Below, in pieces: positions 42,328 to 57,200 of a stretch of 64,000 bases of DNA. The stretch lies in NCBI GenBank assembly GCA_002917775.1, contig KZ627161.1:408428-472427 (forward strand), in the 5' to 3' direction. Numbering within the stretch: the stretch's first letter is position 1; each line of letters begins with the position of its first letter. The notes beneath the pieces were generated by a model. The model made no database searches. It had not been told where the DNA came from and was given only the letters and a program-made list of their open reading frames with translations. This DNA comes from Glaciozyma antarctica PI12. Taxonomy: Eukaryota > Basidiomycota > Microbotryomycetes > Kriegeriales > Camptobasidiaceae. A program made the translations under genes and the position numbers.

Positions 42328-43688
42328 ATGCCTCTTTGCGGGTTCCTCGACACCTCCTCCCCGACAAAGCCCAGCAGCCTTTCGCACAGTATCAGCGCAG
42401 CGGACGTAGCAGCTCGTAGGGTAGGAAAACCCGTGCGTGCCTTTCTCAGGACTTGCGGGGTGGTGCTGATGGGGTTTCGACGAGCAGCTGGGGAGGAAGG
42501 TGGTGGTCATCGGCGATGGAGCGTGTGGGAAGACGAGCTTGTGTAATGTGTTTGTGACGGGGAGCTTTCCTCAGGTGCGTCGCGTCGGCTGCTTGGACGA
42601 GCGTGTTTGTGAGCGGAGCTGATGCCGGGTATGCGGTCGTTTAGCACTACGAGGTGCGTTGGGCGGAGCGTGGAGGGGTTCGGTGGGAAGCTGACGATTA
42701 TGCTGCAGCCTACGGTCTTTGAGAATCATGTGGTGGATCTGGGTGGGCTGTAATTCGCGGGGACAATGGGAGGAGGAGCTGACTTGCTTCGCAGTGGTGG
42801 ACGGTACGCCGGTGGAGCTGAGCTTGTGGGATACCGCTGGTGCGTTCGATCAGCTCGCGCTCACCGTGAGCTGTTGCTGATGCTCTTTTGCGGACCAGGC
42901 CAGGAGGATTTTGACCGACTGCGTTCGCTTTCCTACGCGTGAGCTCGCTCGCCTCAAGCCACTGTCTACAGCTCAACAGCTTCGATCTAACCTGTTCCTT
43001 TCTTTTAGCGACACTCACGTTGTCATGCTCTGCTTCTCGGTCGACCAGCCTTCCAGTCTCGAGAACATTGAAAGCAAGGTGGGCATCCCTCCTCGCGCGT
43101 CTCTCGCTGAAGACCCGCTGAAGCTGAGCTTTGTTCGCAGTGGATCGACGAAGTACTCGAGCATGTTCCTGGCGTAAAGATCTGCCTCGTCGCTCTCAAG
43201 TGCGAGTAAGTCGGACGCCTCTCATTTCGTTTCGAGGTGCTGACGACCTCGCAGCCTTCGAGAAGACCCAGTCGTTCGTCAAAAGCTCGCTCGGTATCAG
43301 GAGGAACCAGTCGAGTACGAAGCAGTGCGTTCTCGTTCCTCTGAATCCTATCAGGTCGGTGTGGCTGACGCGCTTCCTTCGCAGGGCCTTCTCGTCGCCC
43401 GCAGGATTCGCGCTTCTCGCTACCTCGGTTCGTGACGCTCCGTTAGGTTACGGTGCGCTGCTAACCTTGAGGATTGCGTGCAGAATGTAGCGCAAAGATG
43501 GATCGTGGAGTTCGTGAGGCGTTCGAGGAGGTACGCTCGGCACTGATCTGCTCGTTCTCGCCTATTAAAAACTGACCTCGCTTCTTCAGGCTGCACGTGT
43601 TGCTATCAGTGCGCGTAGGAGGGGCGAGACGAGGGGCAGCAACGCCCACGAGGGGAAGGACCGAGGATCGGGCTGCGTCGTTTCGTGA
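42328..43688 (+). CDS. RHO3: Rho-family GTPase, Rho3 type
   Basis: Membrane-bound small GTPase for polarity and exocytosis. Twelve exons (42328-42420, 42488-42574, 42645-42653, 42709-42742, 42795-42839, 42899-42938, 43009-43078, 43141-43205, 43255-43324, 43385-43427, 43484-43530, 43590-43688) join in phase to 233 residues. The N-terminus MPLCG matches Rho3, where the Cys is palmitoylated. P-loop GDGACGKTS, effector loop HYEPTVFENHVVD, DTAGQEDFDRLRSLSY, ALKCDLRED, ECSAKM and the CAAX box CVVS are all present. Exon 3 is nine bases long and encodes exactly HYE in the effector loop. The extra 20 residues after MPLCG and a Lys/Arg/Ser-rich stretch before CVVS are lineage features. Confidence 0.93.
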
Positions 43689-44061
43689 CCAGGAGGATGA
43701 GTGCCATTTGTGATACACCCCCTTACCCTAGCGACTCTCTATACCACCGCAATCAGCAAATAATCCTTGTCGTCGTCGCTTCCCAACCTTCGCGAGCGAG
43801 AAGTCTCTCCTCGAGAGGGCGGTCAGCCAAATTTGATTTTACTGGAGGCAGTGTGACCAGAGAAACTTCGTCCTCAGCCTCAACACCCGGTGGACAGTCC
43901 CTCACAGTCTTCAACGAGGAGAACAACAGCACCACTGCCTGCTACTCACGACCAACCCCCAGCGACGCCGACGAGAACGCCTTCAACGCGGCCAAGATCG
44001 ACTCGCTCAGTCCTCCGCGACAATCACCTCCTCACGCACCTCTCGCCGCCCTCCCTCCGCC
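43689..44061. other. intergenic
   Basis: Terminator of RHO3 and promoter of the acyltransferase gene. No gene seen. Confidence 0.4.
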
Positions 44062-46219
44062 ATGACCGGCGAACGACAGCAACGCACCTCCTCCCGATCC
44101 TTCCCTCCCCCAGTCGACACGGGCTCCCACTCGTACCCTCCTCCAAACTCCCCGCCAAATTTCTCTGACGACATGAGCGCCCCTTCACCGTTCGGCCACC
44201 AGTCCTCCTCTGGACGTTCGAGCACGCACTCGTCGAACGGAGAGGACTCTCCCGAGGTCAGTCGGAATCCCTACGGCTACTCGCAGCCTTCCCTCCCTCG
44301 GTACTCGTCCGGCCAGTCCACGGCCAGCTCGACCAACTACCTCCCCAACCCTAGCCCCCTCAACCCGACCGCGACTCGCGCTGGGGGAGGACGGGACGGC
44401 ATGTCGACCGCTTCGAGTCGCTTCTCGTCGAACGGGTACTCGGGCAACAACGGAGGCAACAACGCCCACCCTCTCTCGAACGCGATGTACATGGACTCGT
44501 CGCCGACGCTCGCAGGATCGGACAACATGTCTCCTGCGGATGAGAAGATGCGTATGGGTGCGGGAGACACGCTGGGCGACTACGTGGGCCCGAGGGACAC
44601 GTCTCCGACCAACAACGCTCCCTACCGACGAGGACCTCAGGCGACGGGCTTCACTGCGTTCTACAGGTCCATCAGCGGAGCCAACATCGCCGACAGCGGC
44701 ATGGACGAGCGACACGTCAAGCTCCCTCGCCTAGGCTACCTCGATGGCCTCAAGTTCTTCGCCGCCTGGCTCGTCCTCAACGGCACCTTCTTCGATGCCG
44801 TCCTCACGGGCTCGGACTACAGTTTCATCCAGCGCAACAGTCCCCTCTACATCACTCGGTGCGTTGTCCTGAGTCGCGATCCTTATGTGCGCTCGAAAGC
44901 TGACCTCTACCCACCTCCACAGCTCGACCGGCCTTGGCATCACCTTCCTCCTCCTCCTCTCCGGCCGCTCTCTCGTCACCCCTCTCTGGGACGTCCCCAT
45001 CCCCAACAACCACGGCAACGGCGCGCCCAACAAGACCAAGTCGGCCCTCATCTCGTGGGCGCGCCTCACGCGCGCGATGCTCGTACGAGTCTTCCGGTTC
45101 CTCCTCCCTGTCCTCGCCGTCGTCGCTCTCCAGTGGGGCCTCGCAGCGACCGGCAAGACGAGCAACTGCAACGCGGTCGGGATGGACGAGCCGTACTGGG
45201 GCATGATCACGAACTTTGCTGGGTTCGCGACGCTGGTCTTCAACCTCGTGCGTTCGCTTCCTTCTTTCGTGAGGGCTTGATGGGAGGAGAGGAGCTAATG
45301 GGCGCGTCTTTTGCAGTTTACGTTCTACGAGTCGGACACGCTCGCCGGTCAGACGTTCTCGGGCAACCTCTGGACCGTCCCGTGGTTCTTCCAGTCGTCG
45401 TACGCCGCCTACGTGACGCACTTCATGCTCGGCAACCTCTCGTCGAACCGCTACTGGGTCTACGCCATCCTGTGCTTCTTCAGCTGGACTACGTACAACT
45501 ACTTCTACGTGCGTTCAGGACCTCTCTCGTGACGAGCTCGAGCTAACGCCTGCTGCTTGATTAGGTCGCCATCCTCGGACTCGTCCTCGCCGACATGCAC
45601 GCGCACGGCCACCTCCACCGCATTCGCACCAAATGGCCCGTTTACCAGCGTCTCGCCCTCCACGCCTCCCTCATCACCGTCGCACTCGTCACCCAATGGG
45701 TCCCCGTCATTCGCGACAACATCAACTTCGGAATGGCGTTCATCAACGTCCAGGACCACCCCGAACTCACGTTCTGCGACTCGATCTTCGCCTTCACCTG
45801 TCACCTGGGCGATCGAGACGTCGGGCGTCGCGCAGACGATCCTCGGAAACGTCGTCATGAGGAACCTCGGCAAGCTCGCAGCGGGCATGTACCTCCTCGC
45901 ACCCGCCATCACCTACACCATCGTCCCCGACCTCGCCCTCTCTCTCTCCAACAACGGCTCCTCGGCGTCGTCCATCCTCGGCATCACCTGGATCGTCCTC
46001 TTCCTCGTCACCTTCGCCCTCGCCATTCCGTTCCACTTCTTCGTCGAGCTCCCGAGCAAGATGATGGGAGAGGTTGTCGCCGAGATCCTCGAGGGTGGGA
46101 ACGGGAGGACGAGGCGCGGGTTCCGCAAGTCGGTCGATGGGAAGCTGTTGAAGAGGCACCCTGGAGGAGCGGCGAACCTGGGCAAGACCTCTAGTGCGCA
46201 GAAGCCCATCCTCGTCTAA
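44062..46219 (+). CDS. acyltransferase-3 (OAC) family membrane protein, one frame break
   Basis: Multi-pass enzyme of the family that moves acyl groups onto sugars or lipids. A disordered N-terminus of about 215 residues precedes RLGYLDGLKFFAAWLVLNGT, the entry helix of the family, then about ten helices (TGLGITFLLLLSGRSL, FRFLLPVLAVVALQWGL, TNFAGFATLVFNL, YWVYAILCFFSWTTYNYFY and others). Exons 44062-44858, 44923-45247 and 45317-45508 join in phase, and a fourth starts at 45565. Near 45799 the reading moves by one base: the text before is HPELTFCDSIFAFT and after is VTWAIETSGVAQTILG. Either one extra T is present, or a 70-nt intron (donor GTCCAG, acceptor CGAG, no good branch point) is removed. 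The end is KTSSAQKPILV. Substrate unknown. Confidence 0.78.
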
Positions 46220-46882
46220 GCCATCTCTACCTCCCTCTCCCCTACCTCCCTCGCGGCGACTTATCATACGCCCCCCTTCTCTCCTCTGCATCCTTTCGGT
46301 ATATCTACGGACCCTTTTCTTCCTCTCTCTCTCCCTATCTGCATACCTTTCCCCTCTACAAACGAACACTTTCTTCGAGCTCCCTTCCTATATCACCTCC
46401 GTTGGCTACTCCCCCCCCCCCTCCCCTCGCGGTACGTGCGTGCGAAATAGATCTTGTTCCTTGCGCTCCTCGCAACTAGTCGTTAGCTAGTTTCGCGAGC
46501 GAAGGGGGCTGAGGCTGCCCTCGACGCCGGAAACTGGGCAGAGCGCTTATCGTGGTACGCTTGCCTGCATTCCAATGAGCCGATTCCGGCGCGTTAAGGG
46601 CAGGTGAGACCAGCCTCCCCGTCGTCGTTAAATTAAAATCAACATGAGATCGTCGACGACGACGAGATCTCGCTCGCGCAGGCGCAGCTCCTTCTTCCTC
46701 CTTTCATTCCTCCCACAGTAAACTCAAACTACGAACTCACCTGCACGCCGCCTTCGACTCTGCGAACCGCCGACTTCTCTGCCACCACTCGAAAACGCGC
46801 CTGCATCTAGCCGCGCCGGTCTTTCCTCTCCTCCTCCTCTTCCTCCCCTTCTTCCCCTCCTCCCCCTCCCCCTTCCTCAAGC
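46220..46882. other. intergenic
   Basis: 3' UTR of the acyltransferase and promoter of the transporter, with an 11-base C run at 46411-46421 and a pyrimidine-rich leader. No gene recognised. Confidence 0.4.
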
Positions 46883-48467
46883 ATGTCCTCCGGCGGCTCA
46901 GACATCAAGCTTCCCCTTTACAACGAGGAGGTGGAATCCTCCAAGGGACTCCTCGGCGAGAACGGAGGAGGAAGGAACGCGACCTCGTTGAGGGAGCCTC
47001 CGAAGAAGATGTGGCCTGGTGAGTCCTCTCACGCCGCACGCTGAGCGCTGTAAAGCCGTCACGCTGCTCTTTCAACGCCCCTCACGTAGCACTTGGACCA
47101 GGCGACTGCGTTTTCGCGGAGCACTTCGCTAACAAACGTGCTCTCTCCCCACCGCAGGATACATCATTATGATCTGGATCGCGCTGAGCTCCTCTGTGAT
47201 TCTCCAGAACGCCTATATCCTCCGTGAGTCTCTCTACGCGTAGCCGGGGTGGTCCCAGAGCTGACGGGCGCGTTGTCGTTGTTTTGCAGGTGATCTCCAG
47301 TTCAACTAGTGAGCGCGTTTGCTGTGGCCGCAGCTCTGCTCGAGCTAACCACGACCACGCAGCCCCATTTTCCTTACCACCTTCCATCTCGTCTACGCGA
47401 CTATCGGGACGCGTCTCCTCCTCCGCTTCACCCACCTCCTCGATGGGCTCTCCGAGGTGCAGATGTCTTGGGACCGGTATGTGCTTCTCAGACGACGTGT
47501 GGGCGCGAGCTGACGGCTCCCTGGCAGCTGGTTCCGCAACATCGTCCCTATCGGAGCCTTGTTCAGCGCGTCTCTCATCTTCAACAACTACGCCTACCTC
47601 ACCCTCTCCGTCTCGTTCATCCAAATGCTCAAGGCGTTCACGTACGTCCTGCTGCTTCATTATTCAAGCAACGAGCTAACCTGCGGGCTTCCAACAGCTC
47701 CGTCGCAGTCCTCGGGCTCTCCGTGCTTATGGGCCTTGAGAAGGTGATCAGCGCTCAGCAGCTCCTTCGCGACGCCCCGCTGAGCTACCGTACTCGCAGA
47801 TGAACCCCAGGACGTTCGTGATTGTGATCGCCATCTCCATGGGAGTGGCAATTGCCAGCTTTGGGGAGCTCAACTTCGTGATGAGCGGCTTCGTCTGCCA
47901 GGCGCTCGGAATCGCGTTCGAGGCGACGCGTTTGGTGTCGATCCAGAAGCTCTTGTCGGGCGTCAAGATGACTCCCCTCGTCTCCCTCTACTTTTTCGCA
48001 CCCGTACGATCTTTGCTCACAGAGAGCGAGCTAGAACTGACGCCTCCTTCCAGGTCTGCGCTGGATTCAACGCGCTCCTCATCCCCATCTTCGAAGGCTA
48101 CGCTCCCTTCCAGGAGGTCCTCTCCACCGTCGGCGCCCCCATCCTCCTCATGAACGCCTCGACCGCCCTCCTCCTCAACATTGCCGTCGTGTTCCTCATC
48201 GGTAGCGCCTCGTCCCTCGTCCTCACCCTCTCGGGCGTCATCAAGGATATCCTCCTCGTTGGAGGCAGCGTTATTATTCTCGGCTCGACTGTCACCTTTA
48301 CTCAGGTGCGTTTGCGCGAGTTCGTTTGAGTGGTCGCAAGGCTGACGAGCCTTTCGTGCCAGATGTTCGGCTACAGCATCGCCCTCGTCGGACTCCTCGT
48401 CTTCAAGACCAAGCAGGAGATCGTCGATCAATATGTCCTCAAGGCGCGGTCCATCATCGGGCGATAA
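46883..48467 (+). CDS. triose-phosphate/nucleotide-sugar type transporter (DMT superfamily)
   Basis: Golgi or ER membrane transporter of the TPT (SLC35-like) family. Nine exons (46883-47018, 47158-47223, 47290-47308, 47363-47476, 47528-47641, 47698-47743, 47800-48003, 48054-48305, 48363-48467) give 351 residues, the family's usual length. About ten helices are seen. Landmarks: [60 protein letters not shown] with the family's GE motif, RLVSIQKLL, and the C-terminal [16 protein letters not shown], which matches the TPT end region. Exon 3 is only 19 nt. The neighbouring Stealth transferase may work in the same compartment, but nothing shows a functional link. Confidence 0.9.
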
Positions 48468-48672
48468 ACTGGTCGCTTGGAGGAATGCGAGAGCCAGGAT
48501 GTGGTGGAAGGGCCACGAGTGGAGAGGAGGGAGAAGGCGTATTTATATAGCGACTCGAGGTCGTCGGTATCTTATGACCATATCTGGAACCAATAGATTG
48601 ATAATGCCGTTTGCGAGGAGGGGTATGAATGCAATGGGGAGTACAAGGGGACATCTGCCTATACTGACTAGA

Positions 48673-51195
48673 CTACTCCACCGCTCCACCTCGCTTCTCC
48701 CACTGCGTCGGTTCTTTCCACATCATCTCGAAGAAGGTATGCAGCACCTTATCCGTCGCCGACATCTGGCTTGTCCCCGCCAGGAAGTCGTCGTTGAGCG
48801 TGACGAACGTCGGCGGGTCCTGCGCGAGCGGAGGACGGCCGTACTTGATTCCGAACTCGCTGTTGAGCTTTACGAGGGCGGGGATTACGAGGACGGGGGT
48901 GCGCATGCTGACGAGCTGGGAGGAGGACGAGCCGATCGTGTAGCTGTATCGCTGCGAGCAGGGAGTCAGTGCGGTTCGAAGAGCGAAAAGCTGGCAACGC
49001 ACTTGAATGAGCCGAATGGCGTCGCGGCGGACGTCTTGCGAAGGTGAGGAGGGAACAAAGTCGACGTCCGCGTGTCGCTTCGCCATTCCCAACACTTGAA
49101 GCTGGCCCTCCTTCGCGGGTCGCCGATGCGAACTCTTCCCCGGAAGGAACGCCTCGAGACCTCGCTCTCCACTCTTCCCGACGAGGAGGAGGATCGCGCA
49201 GTCTCCACACGAGCGATGACTGAACGCGATTCGCCTAAAGAGATCGTTCGTCGATATCCGCGCGAGAGGGTCGTCCCAGTCGTCTCCGAGGCAAGTTCGG
49301 CCTGAAAAGACGCACTTTGGCGCACGAGGAGTTTCATCCGTCGACTCGTCTTCGGGTACGGCTGGCCACTTTCCTTTCTCGCCGGGGACTCGAGAGGTGA
49401 AACCTGCGAAGCCATCGCGCGAGTCGAAGGCGTAGGAGGTGGCGAGAGGGGGATCCACGCCTGCGCGGACGTGGAGCTCGACCGTTCCTGCGAGAGTCGA
49501 GCGGATGGGGAGGAAGCCTTCGAGATCGTGTGTCGCTGGACCGTCGCCGTGACCTAGATCATGAAGGACTTGCTGGCGTTCGGAGGGAGAGAGCGAGCCA
49601 TCGAGGTCGCGATCGCCTCGAGCGACGAAGAAGGACCAGAGAAGAGCTTCGCGATGCCGCTCGATGATGAAGTGGGTAGCGAGGAAGGAGGGTTGGAACT
49701 CGTGCTTCTGTCCGCGAAATCGGCTTCGCGATGTCTGGAGAACGCCGTCAGCGAGCGGCTTCGTCGACGCGCGCGAGAGCTAACTCACCTCGTCTAGTTC
49801 TTCGTTCCAGATCGCAGTCGCTTCCGCCAGTAAAGGCATCGACAGGGACTTGGCGATGTGGGAGAGGTAGCCGCGATCGCTTTGACCGAAGCGTTGATCT
49901 GCAACGAGATGTCGTTAGCTGTGCGAAAGTTCGGGCAGAGAAGGATGGTACGCACCGAGTAAGTAGTTCGAGAGTCGTAAACCAGGCCACTCGCCATCAG
50001 GATCTCCTTCGACGTGCGCTGGCGCCATCCCAGTGACCGTCAAATCGCGCTGCATGCGAAAAACGGGTCCGAGGAACGGAGAAGCAACGTCGGAGGCGGA
50101 AAGATTGCGCATGAGAAAGCAGTCGTCCTACATTAACGTTTCTTTCGATGAGCAGGGGTTCGAGAAGAGGGAGCAGGAGGGAAGCACGCACGTTCATGTA
50201 CAGGACGTGCTCGCGTAGACCGCTCAAAAAAGCGAAGCGGGATTCGATTGCCATGCTGTTAAACGTCGGTAGAGTCCCGTTGATCCAGTTGCGAGCATCG
50301 TCTGCAGGAGAGTCGGAAGGGAAGATGGACGAGTGGTGGACGAGTTGAAGCGGAGGTCGCGAGCTGGCGATGATGGATTTGTTGAGCCAGGTGGGGATCA
50401 AGCCCACGAGGGGAAGTGTTTCGGGAGGAGTGATGAGGTGGGCGAGCGTCGAAGGGAGCGTACGAGAAGGCAGGTCGGTCGTGAGGAGGTGGATCCGTCG
50501 AATCGCGCGAGGGTCGAAGGCGGCGAGGAGTGATCGCAGGGAGTACCGTAGCTCGTCGTGCTCTCTGCGCACCACATTAGTTCGCGATACCTCTCTTCGA
50601 TAAACGAAATAGCTCACCGAAAGTGCTTCAGAGTCCTCAAAGTATCCCCCAGCAGTCCTGGCGGTCCTGCCCCACTTCCCTCCGGATGCAGCTTCCCCAA
50701 CCTCCGCGACGCATCCCCCCTCCACTCCGCCAGCAGCGGATCCGACCCATTCGAATACGTATAGAGAACGTCGATCTGATCCCTCCCCTCGAACCCTCCC
50801 TCGAGCGCTTTGCAGAGCTCGCCTCTCGCGACCCACAGCTCCGCACATTCGTCCGAGAACGTCGACGCCGAGGAGACCGGCACGAGAGCCGATAAGGAGG
50901 ATGGTGAAGGGGGCGAACGGTCGTCCACTGCGATCCAGCCCTCCTCGAGCGCCTCGAACCCTCCCTGCCATCCTCCAGCAGCTCTCGAGCTCTCCCTCCC
51001 TCCCTCCCTCCCGATCCCGGCGCCGCCTTCCATGCTCGCAAAGAACACGGTTCCGAGAACTAGCAGCGCTATCGCTCCGATGACCATGCCCTTGTTGAGT
51101 CGTCGGACGAGCCACTCGAGCTGCTGAAGAGACTTGCGCGAGTTGGACGAGAGCTGGCCGGCGCCGAGGCGGGAGTAGTGACCTCCTCGTGGCAT
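48673..51195 (-). CDS. Stealth-family sugar-phosphate transferase (Xpt1-like)
   Basis: Type II membrane protein, probably Golgi, that would transfer a sugar-1-phosphate onto glycans, like Cryptococcus Xpt1 or the animal GlcNAc-1-phosphotransferase. The start MPRGGHYSRLGAGQLSSN precedes one helix (VIGAIALLVLGTVFF). Stealth blocks follow in order: CR1 IDVLYTYSNGSDPLLAEW (usual Trp of YTW is Tyr), CR2 EHDELRYSLRSLLAAFDPRA, CR3 ending DDCFLMR, and CR4 with EFQPSFLATHFIIERHREA and WSFF. The C-terminal half contains further conserved-looking text (TSYAFDSRDGFAGF, TFFEMMWKEPTQWEKR). Several short introns are present; I did not fix every junction. The end faces the transporter gene, 205 bases away. 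Confidence 0.82.
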
Positions 51196-51417
51196 CACGA
51201 AGGCAGCTGCTGGAGTGGGCTGCGTCGGCTGTGTTCGGGTAGCGGTGGGAGGAGGTGCGGAGAGGGAGAAATAGACGAAGAAACAAACGATCTCCTCCCC
51301 CTGTTTGAGTTCGTTCGTGTGCTCGTCCTCTCAATCGCTCCGAGCTGCTTGTTACACAATGCGGGTATATATTCTCACGCCCAACAAACACTGCAGTCTA
51401 ACCGAATCCGCGCACAT

Positions 51418-53595
<2,178 letters not shown>

Positions 53596-54231
53596 GATGT
53601 TGAGGGACTGGAGGTGGTGGAGCGGTAGAAGAGTTTTTTCGAGAGTACGGGGTGGGAGGAAGAGAGGCGGGGTTGAGAACAGCCGCTTCTCATCTCTCCC
53701 GAATTCGGCCGCACTCTGGCCTTATCGACTAGGCCGATTGGATTTCGACCTTGCTGATCTGAGCCAGGAAAAGTCTTAATCTGGGGTAACAACGGCCGCA
53801 GGGGCACTCACCCGAAGGCCCCGCACTCCTGCGCATTCAGCCCTGGAGAGCTTCTTTTCTTGGGGCGCTCCCTCTCCTCCCACCCTCTCCAGCGGCACCC
53901 ATACCAGTGGACCAATAGGCGAGCGGCACTGCGATAAGCAATCGTGGGCGGACGTGTCGGACGAGAGGGCAGGCGGAGGGAGCAGCTGGCGCCGCTGCGA
54001 GACGCTGGACCTTGCGACGACGGCGTTGTTCGTCTGCTCTCCCTCCCCGTTCTCCAAGGAATCCTCTGCGATCATGACAAGAACGATATAATTCAGAAGA
54101 TTGCGCAACAAGCACGACGTACAGACAAGGAAGGGATACGGGTATGATGGGGGAAGGAGGAGGAGAGCTAGGCACAATGCAGAGGGATGGAGGAGGGGGG
54201 GGGGCTATAGATAAGGGAGGAAGGAGAACGA
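53596..54231. other. intergenic, GDH1 promoter
   Basis: Upstream of GDH1 and downstream of the ankyrin gene. Contains an AT-richer patch near 54060-54110. No gene defended. Confidence 0.4.
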
Positions 54232-57200
54232 CTACATCTTGACCGACGAGAACAACCTCCTCGCAAACCCCTTCTTCGCCTGCTTTGTCGAACCCGTCGT
54301 GATCTGCGCCTGCGGAATCGCCGCTGCGATCCTCGCCTGCTCCGCCGCGTCGAGCAGGACCTGGTCCTTGGAGCTCGTTACCGAACCGCCCTTTTGCGAA
54401 TGCGTCCGGTCGGACTTGCCGCCTGCGCCACTCGACCTCGGCGGGCGGAGCGAGCGAGCGCCAGAAGGGGGCGACGAGACTTCGACGTACGAAACGCCGT
54501 TCGTACCGCCGAGGACGACGCTCGACGAGGTGGACGAGGGGGAGGACGCTCGCGTCGGTGGGTTCGAGGCGCGCGGCAAAGGTGGGATCGATGGCGGTGG
54601 CGCTGCGAGGGTCGGCTTCGGAACCTCCTTGACGCGCTCGCGTCCGACGCTCGACGTGGGACTGTCGCTGCGGTGGTGGTGGTGGATCGTGGGCGGGGGC
54701 ATGAGGCGGTCGTCGGTGGGGATGGCTCGCCACTGAGGAGTTTTGGTCGGTTCGACGACGACGCGGAGAGGTGATTTCGGCATCGGAGTCGCGTTCGGAG
54801 TGAGCGATGAGGCTGCAAGGGATAGGGTCAGCGACAAGCTCAATGAAAAGCGAAGAGGAGAACGCACCTCTGCCCTCCGCACGTCGTTCTCCAATCGGCG
54901 CAGTCCGACTCCCTCCCTGCCCGATCGTTTCGTAATGGTACGCCGACGTCAACTGCGTCTCCTGCGCCGCCAACTTCCGCTCGAGCACCAAGCTCTGCCC
55001 ATACGCCGCAAGCTGCTGCGAGAGCGTCGGTCTCGTTCCGGAACTGCTCGACGACGCCAACGTCGAGTACGCGCGTAGTTCCTGCTCCGCCTTCTTGACC
55101 TTCGACCTCGCCTGCGCCGACGTCGTGACAGGAGGCGAGCCAGGATCCTGAGCCTTGGCGACGAAAGGACCGGATTCGTAGAGAGGCGAAAGGAAAGGTT
55201 GACGAGCGGCGTGCTGCTGGGTAGGAGGGGAGGAGGGGCCGACGCTGGTCGGTGCGGTCGAGTTGGAGGGAGCGTAGGTCGAGAGCGTTCCCATGGCCGA
55301 GTAGGACGAGGCGGGCGACGAGGAGAATCGTCCGTCCGTGCCAGCAGAGTTGCTCCTGCTCGTGCGCGTCTCGTACCTCCGATCAACGGGCATGAGGTCG
55401 TTCGAATGCGAGTGCCGAAGAGGGCTTGAGGCGGCGACGGACGAAGGACCTCGTGAAAAAGACGACGAGGTCGACCCGACGCTGTTGGTGCGATCTCGAA
55501 CGATTGTCCTCCGGGGCTCGACTGGCGGGACCAATGCCTTCGGCCTCCCCTCCTCCTGCACCCTCCCCTCCCGACTCCCTTCATCGCTGTTGTCCGCCGA
55601 CGTCCCCGCGCCCTCGGGCGTGCTGAACCGAGTCGGCGAAGGTTGCGAAGAGGCGACGGAGCTGCTCGCGGCGCTCGACTCTCGTGCGTGTGCAAGGCCT
55701 AGTGGCGAAGGGAGGAGGCTCGATCGTGGGCTTGAAACGACCTGCGAGGGGTCCTCATCCGTCTCGCTCTCGTCGTCCTCGTCCTCGTCCTCGTCGTCAT
55801 CGACAAAGACCTGTGCGGTGGAGGGGCTGCGTGCCGACGTAGAACCGCCTCTGCTGCCGCCGCTGAGCTGGCTGGATTGCCGAGGACGGTAGAACGTGTT
55901 GGCGAGGGAGGTGTTGATTGTGGAAGGGTTCGTGGCGATAGGAGTGGCGAGTGGAGGATGTCGAGCTGTTGGCGGTCGGCATCGACGAGGTTGTTGAAGC
56001 TGAGCTTGCGAGTTCGGCGGGGTAGAAGGAGGTCTTGCCGTGAGGCGCCGTTGTCGGCCGCTCGTCCAAGGAACTTCCGCCAATCGACCCCTTCCGTCCC
56101 AGTCGCCTTGTCTCCTCGCTCCTTCTCCGGCTACTGTCTTCAAGAGCGACGTCGTCCGCAGTCCCAGCTTTCGACTCCGATCCTTGTCGACGGCGTCCCA
56201 AGGCGGCTTTGAGGGATGCAGCCGGGTGCGCAGCGCGCTCGAAAACGGCGGGGAGACTGGGTCGGCGATGTGAAGGCTGGTCGGAGTACTGGCTCGATAC
56301 GGATCCGCGTCGCGATGATGCGAAGCTGAGAGAGTTGGGAGAGGCGGTTTGGTTGCCGAGGTTGAGGGAAGAGCTGGAGGAGGTCGCGAAGATGGGAGGG
56401 AGGTGGGGAGATGAGGTGTGCTGCGAGAGCTTCAGGGCGAGAGTGTCGAAGGAGCGTTGAGGGTGCATGCGCTTCTTGCGTAGCGAACGAAGGGAGTTCC
56501 CGCCGGACGCGCTCGACGCGACCTCGGCGTCGTCGTCCGCCCACGCACGCAGTAGCTCCGCCACGTCGATATGGCCCTTCTGAATCGCCAGCGCTTCGGG
56601 GGTCAGGCCGTACTTCTCCGTCGCAGAGACCTTGGCGCCGTGAGAGAGAAGTAGGGCGACGACGTTACTGTGGTTGTTGGCGGCAGCGAAGTGGAGTGGG
56701 GTGGATCCTGCAGGCGACGAGAATGTCAGTTCAGCTGGTGAGACTCGGCTAGTCTCAAGGACGCACCTGCGGTCCCTACCGCGATTCCTGAACTTCGAGT
56801 TCGATCGTTGCTGTAGCGTCGAGGCAGCCTGAAGCCGAGAGATCAGCTGTGATCTCGGCAAGCTTCCAGGTAAGAACGCACCTTGGCGAGTCCACGTCGG
56901 CGCCATGCTCGAGAAGCATCAGAACGATAGTTTCGTTCCCAAAAACTCGCGGCAGCATGCACTGCGAGAGTCGTTAGCTCTCTCCCGAACGGATCAAGAG
57001 CGAAGCAGTTACGCACGAGGGAGAACACCATTCAAAATCGAGTTGACCGGCTGCCCGTTTAGCAGCGCGTATTTGACAAGTCCTGAGGGAAGTAGTCAGC
57101 GCGAAGCTCCAAGCCCTCCGAGATTGGTCGATAGCGCCGCCCAAGAACACCAGCAGAGCTTCAGCTTCAGCAGCTCTGACCTGAACCTGTTCCTCTCTCC

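Noticed and set aside
46411-46421. Homopolymer C run as a functional site
   Set aside because: Simple slippage-prone tract in intergenic DNA with no supporting context.
48673-50000. A separate gene for the 3' half of the Stealth transferase
   Set aside because: Short CTGAC-type introns link it to the upstream Stealth blocks, and no promoter or start lies between.
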